The notes: a model not told the origin generated them from the letters alone. Shown: positions 17,080 to 27,958, counted from the stretch's first letter. The stretch: DNA of 64,000 bases from Flaccisagitta enflata (GCA_965153355.1 OZ231127.1:98642001-98706000), one strand, 5' to 3'. Numbers and translations: made by a program.

Positions 17080-17325
17080 TCATTTCGATTTCAAACGACG
17101 TTTTGCCATAATTATTAATCCATTAGGAACACTTTCGCACCCAGAATTGCGCCGCCGCCTTCTTCTCCTTGACTTCGTTGACGAAATAAGGCCACGTTTC
17201 CGCCTCCTGCGTCTTGATCGGCGTGATTTCCGCCCTTTTTTCCGTCCTCTGCGCCTTCTCACTCCACGAACATGACTGTCATCTTTGACAAATTGTCCTT
17301 TCTTATTCCGCCGTACCTTTCCCAT
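17080..17325 (-). CDS. Arg-rich core-like protein (copy 1, 81 aa)
   Basis: About 40% Arg/Lys with runs such as S-R-R-S-R-R-R-R-R-K-R and a second Arg run near residues 52-59. Such small protamine-like proteins condense DNA in adenovirus (pVII/mu) and adintovirus virions; that role is inferred from composition and position next to the capsid gene. A second 3' exon is possible because the last residues before the stop are followed by an acceptor-like site at 17060. ATG GGA AAG start is clear. Confidence 0.5.
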   Translation of the reverse strand: MGKVRRNKKGQFVKDDSHVRGVRRRRGRKKGRKSRRSRRRRRKRGLISSTKSRRRRRRRNSGCESVPNGLIIMAKRRLKSK

Positions 17326-18570
17326 GATTGTTTCAGCTCAAGTAAGTCACAACTGCTAATAAATCACATCACATGTGAGGTCATTTACATAATCAATTTT
17401 TGGGCGGATCAATCAGTACAAAACTATCAAGAGCACAGTAAAAAACATTTCAACTCACATCAATATTGCCAGAAGCATCGCATTGAACCAAACTTTTTTC
17501 AAAAGATGCAATTTGAATAATCTTGTTCGAGGTCAAACTACTTTTGAATTTTAATCTGATATCCAGTGCAGCACTGCTGTTCAGATTTAACCCATCATCT
17601 TGTCGCATTAAGTATTTGGGAGTGCTTTCTAAAGAGACACAGAAAACGCAGAACTCTTTTTGAAATGATTGCCTTGAAATGCTGTCCACAACTTTTGGAA
17701 ATTGACGAATCAACTCTTTATAGAGAAAATCAATAGACAAAGAATTTCCATCGGCCAAATCCATGTCACAAAATTGAGAACTTTGCGGGATCAACTGTCC
17801 ATTCTTGAACACTTGAAGGTCTTGAAGATTTTCATGTTTATACACAAAACGGTTTTTGGAATTTCCCAAATATTTGTCCTACACAAATAAAATACAAGGA
17901 CACATATTCACAATATCGTTGAGGACAAATGGGCAGGAGCATCCAGCCCCAAATTACTCAAAACTGCCTTCACAACACCCTTTCAATCACAAACACTTGC
18001 ACACTAATCATCAATGAATCCTCTGACACCAATAACTATTAAACACACAAATAAAAGGCCAAACCGCTCATGGACCTACTGACAGATAGACCAACAAACA
18101 AATACATTAATTAACGTACCTCATCGGAAAAGAACACCAATATGAAATTCGGCAAACGCTGGAAAGAACACGCGTTTGACAGAAAATACAAAGAGGAACC
18201 TTGTTGCAGTGTGTAGTGCCTATAAAAACACATGAAATACGATTACATGGGCACTTGGGCAGGGGCAACCCAAAACATATACAAAATCAATACACAATAC
18301 CTGAGGTGGGTATTTGGCACCACACGCCTAATCAATTCTGAATTGATCAAATCGTACCACGTGGATCTCACATTGGATTCCAATTTGAAATATTGCAGTG
18401 ACAGTCGGGCATTGAGCAACGACAATTCGTAATTATCCGTATCTCCTGGTTCCTTAATCAAAATTTTGCTTTCACCGTGCATTTCAAGGGAAACCTCTTA
18501 AAAAAGAAATACATAAAATAATTAAATATCTCTCCTTCTTATTTATAACACTACCCTACTCCTTATCATG

Positions 18571-18730
18571 TCATCAGTCCATCCGTCCCTCGTTACAGTC
18601 TATCCGTCCCTCATTACTACTGCCGTCGGTCGGTCGGTCCGTCCGTGACCACGAGTCGAAAAGTGTGAAAATGCGCATTTCCGCCCCTGCCCACCCATCC
18701 GCAACTGATGGCCGTGTATCCGGCCTTGTT
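18571..18730 (+). repeat. Dispersed introner-like repeat filling capsid intron 4 (copy 1)
   Basis: Ends with CCCTGCCCACCCATCCGCAA ... GTGTATCCGGCCTTGTT. Its 3' end is 7 bases from the capsid intron 4 donor (18737), so the 241-bp intron is largely this element, antisense to the gene. Confidence 0.8.
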
Positions 18731-18905
18731 ATTTTACCTACAACTCTTTTCTGTGGTACAAGAAAGGGCAAATCGAAATACCAACTTAGCAATCTCATTG
18801 GAATACAAAATTCCATTCCTTCAGCCCTTGTGCACTTGCGAATCAATTTTGATCTCTCATACAATCCTGAAACATAAAAAACACACAAGTACACATTATT
18901 ATATA

Positions 18906-18909
<4 letters not shown>

Positions 18910-18991
<82 letters not shown>
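18910..18991. repeat. (CT)n microsatellite in capsid intron 3
   Basis: CT repeat on the plus strand inside the intron between capsid exons 3 and 4. Confidence 0.95.
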
Positions 18992-18992
<1 letters not shown>

Positions 18993-19674
18993 ACAATACA
19001 TAACTCTCTCTCTCTCTCACTCTCTACCTATGAGACAATCAAAATCTCTCACCTTTGTTGAATGCTTTTTTTTTAAGCAGATTGGCCTTAACCTCAGCTG
19101 CAGTCAGCTTTTTACCATCAGTGAGGATGTCATCATACCCCTTCACTCCGCATAATCCAGATCCCGTCCCCGAAAGAAAAATGAGATTGCATATACAACG
19201 ACCACAATCACATTGGCACATTTCATCTTGGGTAGTGGAAGCACTATCTGCATTTAATTCTGTGTCTTGGCGGTATCCCATAGTATGGAATTGAACTTTT
19301 CTCTCTTGTTCCGTATAATCAAGCATCAAATGCAAAAACAGCAAATGGTCTGTCACCCGATCGTCCTCAAACACCTATACAAATTGCATTATTATTAATA
19401 TATTTATTCTTACTTTCATAATTATTTCACTTTTTTTTTATATTAAATCTTCATATACACACCTCTTGACCTCCATTTAAGACTTTGCAAACTTCGAAAA
19501 GAAAGGCAGCAAAGAAATTCACACAGCTGATTTGGTCAGAATCTGTGTATGAGCCACCCCCAACCTTCTCCACATGCACAGTGCATATCAAATGACAATC
19601 AGGACCATACAATTCACTTGGCAAATTAGGCGGAATTTGAAAACTGACCTAAAACAGAAAATAGAATCTTTTAA

Positions 19675-19677
<3 letters not shown>

Positions 19678-19740
<63 letters not shown>
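19678..19740. repeat. (CT)n microsatellite in capsid intron 1
   Basis: CT repeat inside the intron between capsid exons 1 and 2, followed by an impure CT-rich region to about 19815. Confidence 0.95.
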
Positions 19741-19742
<2 letters not shown>

Positions 19743-20174
19743 TTTCCTCTTACTTTCTTTCCCTCCTACTCTCTTTCTCTCTCACTCTCTCTCACTATTC
19801 CACTCTCTCTCTCATACATTCCCATAATCATATATTTACCGTCGTGGCGTTTTTCAAACTATTAGCGGGTGCAATATCAATTTTTCCACTGCTCATGATG
19901 CCAGCGAAACTGTCCGGAATGATCGACAGACGGACCACATCTGGGACCTGAATGGTGGAGTCATTTACAAGAGTCTCCTTATCTTTTTACTGCTGTTTAT
20001 ATCAACACCTAAAAATTTACAATTTAACATTCAACTTTTATGGGAAACCAATTTTCATTACACAACAAAAAAATTAACATCTCTCATAAATATTTACACT
20101 TATACACATTCATTTTCTCTGTAATCCCACGAATCAATAAATCCTTCCAAATTTATGGCAGTTCATAAACCACG

Positions 20175-20756
20175 CTAAGGGTCAATCTTTTCGCTTTGTA
20201 ACTTTTGAAAAGAGTACAAGTTACTCTCCAACTTGTATGTTTTTTCTGCAACTTTCCGACGCAATGTCGCCCCAATTCTCCTTTGCAAATATTTGTTGCA
20301 TGGCAAGGAGAAAGTTTTCGTGATGTACTCTTGAATGAAACATCTGCTCACACCAAACGCAGAATGCCCACTCGCAATCGCTTGATCCACATATGATTCG
20401 AAAACCAGGGCAGTGACAACTTCGCGCTTTCCATTGCTTCCTTCAACTTGGTTGTTGCTCAATGTTATCAAATCACTAAGCCTTTCGCTTACAACGGCCA
20501 TCCCCATGCACAAATCCGCCAACTTTGCATCCACTGCATCTAAACGTTGCGCAACTGTGTATGCTGCCTCCACACCACTGCCACTCTCTCCTTCACCCAC
20601 ACCCCCATCAAAATCACATGTCTCATTGGCCGTGCCCTCCACACAGAAATCCGACCCATCATAACTGTTCTGTTCATCGTTACTTCCACCTACTTCTTCT
20701 CTCCCACATTCCATTCCTTCACCGCTCATTTCTACATCACTTTTTGTTCCATCCAT
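20175..20756 (-). CDS. H15/linker-histone-like DNA-binding protein, putative (copy 1, 193 aa)
   Basis: The N-terminal about 60 residues are acidic and Gly/Glu-rich. A central helical segment (about 65-100) is followed by residues about 115-193 with a pattern resembling the winged-helix H15 domain of linker histones: A-I-A-S-G-H-S, G-V-S-R-x2-I-x-E-Y-I, a basic helix L-Q-R-R-I-G-A-T-L-R-R-K-V and a C-terminal Y-K-L-E ... Y-S-F. The fold assignment is by eye and could be wrong. An abundant virion or chromatin-associated protein would fit its place next to the capsid gene. Its upstream region carries three GTACAGAGGTACAG-type repeats. Confidence 0.4.
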   Translation of the reverse strand: MDGTKSDVEMSGEGMECGREEVGGSNDEQNSYDGSDFCVEGTANETCDFDGGVGEGESGSGVEAAYTVAQRLDAVDAKLADLCMGMAVVSERLSDLITLSNNQVEGSNGKREVVTALVFESYVDQAIASGHSAFGVSRCFIQEYITKTFSLPCNKYLQRRIGATLRRKVAEKTYKLESNLYSFQKLQSEKIDP

Positions 20757-20844
20757 AATGTTTCAATTTCTCTTTCCAATTTTTACTCCAACTTGTAAGA
20801 AATCTAAAATTTTAAAAAAATCATAATTTTATTTTATATCTTTG

Positions 20845-21008
20845 AAAACAAAAATAATAGTACAGAGGTACAGCTCTTTATTTTCTAAACATTTAAAATT
20901 TCATTCCATCTCAAACAAAAATAATAGTACAGAGGTACAGCGCTATAATTTCAAAACATCTAAAATTTCATTCCATCTTAAACAAAAATAATACTACATA
21001 AGTACAGC
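20845..21008. repeat. GTACAGAGGTACAG repeat cluster (copy 1)
   Basis: Three units of about 71 bp with the core ACAAAAATAATAGTACAGAG then GTACAGC; the third core is degenerate. It lies just upstream of the 193-aa gene (minus strand) and just past the end of the 331-aa gene. Related cores occur in the ATPase intron at 46232-46460. Confidence 0.8.
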
Positions 21009-21067
21009 TTTACACTTCTGGGGAACAAGGCTGGTCACACGGCTACCCCATTCGCGTGCGGATGGGC

Positions 21068-22063
21068 TTACAAATACATATTCACAATTCCTTTGCGCAT
21101 TGACTGTTTTTTCTTTCTTCCAAATGACTGTAGTTTGTTTCTTCTCGCCGCTTTCATACTTTCCTTTGGTTTGTATTTTGCGTAACAAACACCACATGTA
21201 GCCGCTTCACATTCCCCCTTGCAATTTGGAAAATAATAAGAAATGTCCAATACAACTTGAGATTGGCCTTCTTCTAATAACTGTTTCAGCGACTTCCCCG
21301 CACATGACCTCTTGTTGTTGATGAACTCATCTTCGTCTTCAACTGCCCTTTTATTGCAGGCCTTCGTCGACTTCCCCAATTTCTCCTCCTTCGATTCGTC
21401 GACGGCAATCCCCGATGCTTTGGCGCCAGACTTCTCCACCGGTTGGTCGACGGCGATCCCCAACGCTTTGGAGGTAGATCCCCCCAATGGCTCCACGACG
21501 GTCTTCAACCAAGGATTATCGTCGGATTTCCCCATCTCCTCTTCGCCTAACTTCTCCGACGACTCATCGACACACTTTTCCAATACTTCGTCAACCGGCT
21601 GTGCCAACACCTTCTCCACATACTTCAACAACACCTCAACAGCAGGCTCCTCCAATGCTTTGTCGACGGCAATCCCCAACGCTTTGGCGGCAGACTTCTC
21701 CAACGACTCTTCGGCGACAATCCCCAACGCTTCGTCGGCGGTAATCCCCGACGCTCCTTCAGCGGACTTCCCCAACACTTCGTGAACACATTCCTCTGAA
21801 GACTCATCGTCAGACTTTCCCAACGATTCGCAGGCGGACTTTTCCGAATTTTCATCGCCTTCCGCGTAGCATTTTGGCAGCTTCCCATTCACTACTTCTT
21901 CAACGGTCACCAACTCGTTTGCATCCAACTTCTTCAGATTATCCATCACTTCTCTCACTACCACCAAATCGCATCCTTCATGACATTCGCAGCGCCAACA
22001 TTTCGTAAGCGCTGGCCTCGGCCTTAAATCCTCCTCCACCATGTTTGAGTTACTACAGGCCAT
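21068..22063 (-). CDS. Ala/Glu repeat protein with Cys-rich ends, hypothetical (copy 1, 331 aa)
   Basis: Not recognised. The N-terminus has a Cys cluster (C-W-R-C-E-C-H-E-G-C). Residues about 70-235 are degenerate repeats of about 8-20 residues of the type E-K-S-A-x-K-A-L-G-I-A-V-D. A bipartite basic segment follows, then a second Cys cluster (C-K-G-E-C-E-A-A-T-C-G-V-C) and a Lys/Arg-rich tail (F-G-R-K-K-K-Q). Cys clusters plus basic tail suggest nucleic-acid or zinc binding. Copy 2 differs at a handful of residues. Start ATG is clear; a 230-bp AT-rich gap separates it from the next gene upstream. Confidence 0.5.
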   Translation of the reverse strand: MACSNSNMVEEDLRPRPALTKCWRCECHEGCDLVVVREVMDNLKKLDANELVTVEEVVNGKLPKCYAEGDENSEKSACESLGKSDDESSEECVHEVLGKSAEGASGITADEALGIVAEESLEKSAAKALGIAVDKALEEPAVEVLLKYVEKVLAQPVDEVLEKCVDESSEKLGEEEMGKSDDNPWLKTVVEPLGGSTSKALGIAVDQPVEKSGAKASGIAVDESKEEKLGKSTKACNKRAVEDEDEFINNKRSCAGKSLKQLLEEGQSQVVLDISYYFPNCKGECEAATCGVCYAKYKPKESMKAARRNKLQSFGRKKKQSMRKGIVNMYL

Positions 22064-22293
22064 AATTCAAATTTGATTTGATCTAAAATCATAACATTTT
22101 TGTAAATTATACTCGGCATACCATATCAATCAAATTATCAATTTTTCTTTATGAACTAAACATTACAAAAACATAGTGCTTATGATGCAAAGCCATGGTT
22201 TTTTTTTTTTGACAACTGAAATTTCAAATATATGCACAAATATATACAATTGTACAGTATCATTTTTATCTTTATACAACAGTAAAATGGTCA

Positions 22294-22755
22294 TCACTCC
22301 TTCTGTCTTTCCATATTTTCTTTATCTGAGAAATTTGACGATGTCGACGACCCACTGGAGGTAGAACTGCTTGAAGAAGAACTTAAACTACTCCCAGAAC
22401 TTGTACTTGAATTTGAGTCATTTCTTTTCCTTTTTTTCGATTCTTTTTTTGGGGGAGTTGCAGGTCTCTTTCTTTTTTTCCTCTCTATGGTCTTTTCACT
22501 CTTTTTCTTTTTCTTCTTTTCTTCCTTCTTATTCTTTTTGTCATCTTTTTTTCTTTTAACTCCACTTCTCCCGTTCTTATTAACGGTTTTTTTTTCCTTT
22601 CCCAATGATTTTTTCTTATTTTTGGCCATTTTTTTAGTGTCCTCCTTATAGGTTTGCACGGCGGTCTTATTTTCTTCAGTGGTTGACATTATTTCCCTTT
22701 CTTCACCTCGAATTCTCGTCTTAATTAACGCTAACGCATCCCCAGTGATACTCAT
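22294..22755 (-). CDS. Lys-rich, Ser-tailed basic protein (copy 1, 153 aa)
   Basis: Residues about 40-110 are dominated by Lys, with clusters of up to seven (K-E-E-K-K-K-K-K-K-S-E-K); residues 113-140 are almost all Ser with Thr and Gly. It starts one base after the stop of the penton-like gene. A T-poor acceptor-like AG sits directly before its ATG. It could be a core or scaffold-like protein; no family recognised. Confidence 0.5.
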   Translation of the reverse strand: MSITGDALALIKTRIRGEEREIMSTTEENKTAVQTYKEDTKKMAKNKKKSLGKEKKTVNKNGRSGVKRKKDDKKNKKEEKKKKKKSEKTIERKKRKRPATPPKKESKKRKRNDSNSSTSSGSSLSSSSSSSTSSGSSTSSNFSDKENMERQKE

Positions 22756-22756
22756 C

Positions 22757-23857
22757 CTAAATTTTTTTGGAAATTACCAAATTGAATGAAATGGGGCATG
22801 ATTTTAGGCATACACCGATGTCATAAGGTTCAAAAGCATTATTATACAAAGTAAACTGCACTTCACGTACATTGGTACTACTAAGCCGCTTCTTATTACA
22901 AAAAATCATTTTATTTTCAACATCATAACTGCAAAGAATTGAATATAAGTTTCCAGCCACATAAAATGTAGGTTCAATCAACTTTTTAAACCCAATATGA
23001 CATATTCTGTCATTTTCTTCAAGAAAACTCACGGTATCACCAATATTATTACTACTGCATAGTTTTAATGACAGTTTATCACTTTCATTCATGACTTCCA
23101 CTTCATTTTTCCCAGTACCACCAAACAAGCGCATGACCTCACTCTTATAACCTAAAGCTAACATCAAATTGCAGCTAGCAAAAAACATAAATCCTTTACC
23201 AATTCTTATCTGTATCCTTCCATCAACATATTCAACACAAAATAATTCTTGCTCTCGAAAAACTTTTTTTCTGCCGGACATTTTGGATCGTAGAGCACTA
23301 TTTACAAGCAAAGTACTTCCATCCACTTTATCTACAGTTTTATTGTCATTCTTTACCACAGACTGTGGCCCATTAATCACTACGACCGACTCGCCAGCAG
23401 GATTCCCAGCCGGATTCTCGGCTGGATTCTCGGCCGAATTCCCAGATTCCTTCTCGGCCGCATCCCCATCTGCATTTTCTCCTTCCACCTCCAAAGAGGA
23501 AGCTTTAGGAGGTAATCCTTTAGCTTCATTATTCTCAACGCAAACGGAATTATGAATGAAATTGGTGTATACGAGACAGTTAATTTGATTGCATAAATCA
23601 TTCATAGACACGTAGTTTATTTCATATTCCCGAGTGTCTTCTCTCTTCAAGTATTTTTTGTCGAAACCAAAATTCATAATGAATTTTATTTTTCTCACTT
23701 TTTGAGGCAAAATAAGTTGTTCCAACTGTACAAATGTCTTTTCTTTTTCATTGATATTCAAGTTCAACCCACTCATATTTACATGAAACGACGACTTCTC
23801 CCGCACATAGCAGCCCTTATCTCTGCTGCTCACTCTTATCTCCTTCACAACCTCCAT
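22757..23857 (-). CDS. Penton-like minor capsid protein, putative (copy 1, 366 aa)
   Basis: Residues 1-110 and 200-366 look like beta-rich structural protein separated by a Pro/Ala/Glu-rich linker (about 112-165). Features that recall Polinton penton/minor capsid proteins are the early I-L-P-Q-K segment, an S-M-N-D-L-C-N-Q-I-N helix, the G-R-I-Q-I-R-I-G strand followed by L-M-L-A-L-G-Y, and the final V-Q-F-T-L-Y-N ... I-S-F-N-L-V-I strands. This is pattern recognition, not a database hit. In adenovirus-like virions this protein would form the vertices. The linker differs by one residue in length from copy 2. Confidence 0.45.
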   Translation of the reverse strand: MEVVKEIRVSSRDKGCYVREKSSFHVNMSGLNLNINEKEKTFVQLEQLILPQKVRKIKFIMNFGFDKKYLKREDTREYEINYVSMNDLCNQINCLVYTNFIHNSVCVENNEAKGLPPKASSLEVEGENADGDAAEKESGNSAENPAENPAGNPAGESVVVINGPQSVVKNDNKTVDKVDGSTLLVNSALRSKMSGRKKVFREQELFCVEYVDGRIQIRIGKGFMFFASCNLMLALGYKSEVMRLFGGTGKNEVEVMNESDKLSLKLCSSNNIGDTVSFLEENDRICHIGFKKLIEPTFYVAGNLYSILCSYDVENKMIFCNKKRLSSTNVREVQFTLYNNAFEPYDIGVCLKSCPISFNLVISKKI

Positions 23858-23868
23858 TTTCTTTCCTT

Positions 23869-24243
23869 TTAAACCAAACTTCTCAGAGCGACATTTCTTT
23901 CATTGATGGCATCAGGACGATTGGCTCCAGGACGCGCTGTCCCAAACCGCATATCAACTTCAAATCTCCTCCCCCACCTCATTCTCGCAGCCGCCGACAA
24001 CTTGAAGCAGACAAATAATGCCACAGCAACAAAAGCCACAGCAACAAAAAATGCGTCCATGATCAAATCCAAAGGTTCAATCCAATTCAGTTCAATTTCA
24101 ATGTTTTCTTTTTCCACTGTGAAGCTAGGGACCGTAGATACCCCTATATCACCATTAAAATGGTAATCCACAGTGGTACCAGTTGAAGTAAAATTCACTT
24201 CATCCCACACAAAGGCACTCACGTTACCTGAAGTAGCATTCAT
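23869..24243 (-). CDS. Membrane protein with N-glycosylation sites, hypothetical (copy 1, 124 aa)
   Basis: The first about 55 residues carry three N-x-S/T sites (N-A-T, N-V-S, N-F-T) and no signal peptide. Residues about 58-83 are a strong transmembrane helix (F-F-V-A-V-A-F-V-A-V-A-L-F-V), followed by an Arg-rich tail, suggesting an outside N-terminus and inside C-terminus. It lies between integrase and penton-like genes, 11 bases upstream of the latter. Function unknown. Confidence 0.5.
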   Translation of the reverse strand: MNATSGNVSAFVWDEVNFTSTGTTVDYHFNGDIGVSTVPSFTVEKENIEIELNWIEPLDLIMDAFFVAVAFVAVALFVCFKLSAAARMRWGRRFEVDMRFGTARPGANRPDAINERNVALRSLV

Positions 24244-24269
24244 TGTTATCTGTACATAATAAATTCACT

Positions 24270-25448
24270 TTACTTAAAGGCATTTTTACTGGCGTAAAAA
24301 ACCTTATCACAATGTTTCACATTGAAATATACATAATCACCAATAATTTTTTTATTCAGTGGCTCAGAAATACAATTATAGTAGCGAGCTTTAGCCAATG
24401 AAATCTCAGAAAACACTTTCAGCTCGTAATAAGAAAATCGATGATTTGATATTGGTTTTAACGAATAAACAGATCCCACTGTAAAATAGAAAATGTGATC
24501 ATGTTCATGCCTCTCTAACACTATGTAAAATTGCGATGAAAACGAAGAATAACTTTCCTTGAAAGACAATCCCTCTTTTGGGGCATACTTTTGAATTTTC
24601 ACTAAAGAAAATAACAGAATGTTTTTAGGATTTTCTATATGGTTTTTTAACAACTTCCGAGACCCAATTCGTCGACTGTATTTCAACATTTTTACATAAT
24701 TAGGAGATTGATGCAACATATCACTACTTGAATGACCTTTAAATACTTCTCTTCCTTTTTTATTCATTATACTTTCAATCGCCAGTAATTTTTCAGACCA
24801 TTCTAAGTTCATCATATCTTCATTTAACTGGAGCCTTTCAAGATATGATCTTAGACTTCTATTGCTAACTTCAGCATAATTAGCACCGTAAGACTTACGA
24901 TCTAATCTACGGGGGGAAATAGGTTGTAAACGAATACCATTGGACTCAAAAAAAGAACGAGACTTTTTACTGAGATACTCAATTCCTTGGTCTGTACTAA
25001 AACGGTCACATGACTGTGGCAAATAAGGGCTACGATTAAATACTGATTGAAATGCAAAAATCAAATCATCAGCTTTGGTCGATTTCAATGGCGCTAAATA
25101 AGTGAACAATGATAAACTGTCAATTATCAATAGGACATACTTGGTACTACCCTTGCCATAATTTCGACTCTTACTAAGATGTAACACATCAGAAAATATC
25201 CAATTAAAAAAATTAGGAGCCAAAATCATTGCCCGAGAAACTTCTTTTTTTTTACGCTCAGAGTCATTGCGAATAACCAATCCAGAGCTTCTTTCTTCTT
25301 GCAAATATTCTACTATCTCTCTTTCTTCAACATCAAAGCCTCTCTTTTCAAAATATTCTATTATTTCTTTTTTATTTTTCGACAAAAATAAAGGGGAGTT
25401 TTTTTCATGAATAGCAGAATCCAATAATTTTCGAATCTTGGGCCTCAT
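24270..25448 (-). CDS. Retrovirus-like DDE integrase (copy 1, 392 aa)
   Basis: Catalyses insertion of the element into host DNA. The rve core shows W-I-F-S-D-V (Asp 87), S-T-D-Q-G-I-E-Y (Asp 153) and N-Y-A-E-V-S-N-R-S (Glu 193), giving a D, D-39-E triad with the surrounding K-Y-V-L-L-I-I-D-S-L-S segment typical of Maverick integrases. No N-terminal HHCC zinc-binding domain is seen; the C-terminal about 100 residues are unassigned. The ATG overlaps the TGA of the upstream basic-protein gene as ATGA. Copy 2 differs at Phe/Leu 150. Confidence 0.82.
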   Translation of the reverse strand: MRPKIRKLLDSAIHEKNSPLFLSKNKKEIIEYFEKRGFDVEEREIVEYLQEERSSGLVIRNDSERKKKEVSRAMILAPNFFNWIFSDVLHLSKSRNYGKGSTKYVLLIIDSLSLFTYLAPLKSTKADDLIFAFQSVFNRSPYLPQSCDRFSTDQGIEYLSKKSRSFFESNGIRLQPISPRRLDRKSYGANYAEVSNRSLRSYLERLQLNEDMMNLEWSEKLLAIESIMNKKGREVFKGHSSSDMLHQSPNYVKMLKYSRRIGSRKLLKNHIENPKNILLFSLVKIQKYAPKEGLSFKESYSSFSSQFYIVLERHEHDHIFYFTVGSVYSLKPISNHRFSYYELKVFSEISLAKARYYNCISEPLNKKIIGDYVYFNVKHCDKVFYASKNAFK

Positions 25449-26230
25449 TTTTTCTTCTTCCGTTTGCCCTTCACACTTTCACTCACAACGCCAGTAGCCC
25501 ACGCCTTTTCGATACGATCCACTAATCGAGGCGACCTAACAATAACATTTAAACATCAATAACCTGAATGAACAAACTATAACAAAGGACCAACCGACCA
25601 ACACATCTAATAACCGTACTCCTCATTACATTACCTCCGCAGGTTGGACAAATCCGATTCGGGGACATCAAACCGTCTTTTGGCCGGTGCCAGTTCTTCC
25701 TCCTGAAATTCGACCTTTCGCTTCCTTCCCCTACCCCTACCACTTATCGTCCCTTCTCCTACAGTCTCATTCGTCGACCCTACAGCTTCTTCACTTCCAA
25801 CTCCACTGTTAACACCTGTACCACTCCCAACGCCACTGTCAGCTATATCACCTCCTACACCACTGTCAACTTCACCGCCTTCTGCTGTGACAGGTACTGA
25901 AGGTCCAATACTATCTTGCTCACGTAAAGCGCGCACCCTCAAAAGATCTTCTTTCAAAATTTGAACATCTCCGCTTCTTAAACATGAGAGAGGAGCTTTT
26001 ATATGCAACAAGGCCTCAACAAACAGTCCAACACCGACAGGAATTTGAGCCGCATTTGCCGACACACAAAAAGCTATCAAATTCTTTATATTTGAGAACT
26101 TTATAACTTCAGATTGAATTATCAATTCATAAGTATTTTTGTCGTAGTTTACAAAATCAGAGCGATTTATTTCATCCAAAATTGTTTGACCAAGCTCACG
26201 CTCTGCTATGGATGCAGAATCAGGAGGCAT
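25445..26230 (-). pseudogene. 311-aa basic protein gene, 5' truncated at the duplication junction (copy 1)
   Basis: The sequence matches the intact copy-2 gene only up to 26204; the first about 91 codons are missing. Antisense helicase exon 1 replaces them and by chance supplies an in-frame ATG at 26230 and nine new codons. Exons are (26230)-25635 and 25535-25445. The C-terminal basic region and the ATGA overlap with integrase remain. Confidence 0.8.
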
Positions 26231-27199
26231 TCCAAAGGAACTCCGCTATCACCCAATACCGTTGGGTGATAGAATTCTCCACGCCCAAAGCCTACCCACG
26301 CCTCCAAAGGTAACATTTATTCCATCTGTTGTTTGTTTTTATCTTTTTTTTTACTTTTTCTCATACATTTCTCAACAATAAAATTGTCAAACTAACATTT
26401 TTCCCATATCAGGCGTCGCAACTGATTCTATTCCAGAGTCAGATTAGGAGAATCTTCAAACAGGATTTGGACTACAAGACGTTCAAAAAATCATTCCTCA
26501 AAGAGAATGATTCAATTATCTACTACAGACACTACAGGTAAATTCAATGTTAGGGGGCCCGGCCCCCCGGGGGGAGGGGTCCTAATTTTCCATATATCCG
26601 GCCTTATTCTGTACATACCATATTTTCATTTCCCAATTATTTTTCCAACCATCCCATTCCAATTTTCTATCATTTAAGGGAAATCCCCATGGCTCACGTT
26701 CTTCCGGAAGACATCATCTCCCATTTCCATTTAATCAAATCCGTGAAATGGGGGAATAAGGCCAAAGAAGAGTGGCGTTCGATTCTTAAAGTGAGTATAA
26801 TTCTTTCTCTTTACAAAAAAAAATATCATGAGATTTAAAATTCGTTTTATGACTATAAAACATACTCTAATAGGTTACACAGGTCGTCGGATTTCCAAAG
26901 AGGTGCTAATGTTTAAATTGCTATGAGCCAATCGCCTACAATGTCCACTTCCGGTATGCGCCGGAAACTGCTCACTTCCGCTCGCGCCTCCCTTTCCTCG
27001 CTCGCGCCTCCCTTTCCTCCGTCGAAAAAAAATGATTCCTCCGCGAAATCCTCCTTTCCTCCACCACCTCGATTGTACGACTCCGTATACATGATTCTCT
27101 CCTCTCCTCCGAGATCCGAGACGCCTCTTCGTCGTCGTCGTCGTTATCGTCGTCGCCGTCGTCGTTGCTTCCAAATGATATAAAATGTGCGAAATGTCA

Positions 27200-27425
<226 letters not shown>

Positions 27426-27723
27426 CTTCAATACACATGCATATAATATATCTTTTTCTGTTTCCCATTTTCATTTTTCCAATGCATACAGAAATGGATC
27501 GCGGACCCTAGCATGGAGAAAGAAATAGACGAAATTGCATCTACGAGCACGATTTTGGATGGAGATTTGAACAGGGTGGCCGTTGCCCTGCTTCACCCCA
27601 ACGACTTTATAGCGCAACCGTGCGCTTTGACAGAAGGAAGACATGCCATATGGAATGATGAAGTCCGCGATAGATTTCACCAGGTATACCTTGACATATT
27701 ACACGATCACGCACATTCACAAG

Positions 27724-27958
27724 CACATTCACACGCACACACACACACACACACAAACACAAACACACACACATGCACACACACACGCACATTCACATGC
27801 ACACACACACACACACATACACACACACACACACACACAAACACAAACACACACACTCACACACACACACACACACACATAAACACAAACACACACACAT
27901 GCACACACACACACATACACACACACACAAACACACGCACACACACACGCACACACAC
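27724..27958. repeat. (CA)n microsatellite in helicase intron 4 (copy 2)
   Basis: CA repeat with ATGCA and AAACA interruptions arranged differently from copy 1. Confidence 0.97.

Larger units (their letters stand above)
17450..19980 (-). pseudogene. Major capsid protein, 7 exons, start codon lost (copy 1)
   Basis: Exons on the minus strand: 19980-19840, 19648-19463, 19374-19053, 18866-18738, 18496-18301, 18219-18120, 17878-17450, all GT-AG and phase-consistent (about 500 codons). The frame matches copy 2 throughout, but the codon at 19980-19978 is AAG where copy 2 has ATG, and an in-frame TAA lies two codons upstream. The next ATG is 29 codons in. The coding body is otherwise intact. Intron 4 is mostly the dispersed repeat in antisense. 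It may be non-functional or make a shortened protein. Confidence 0.7.
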
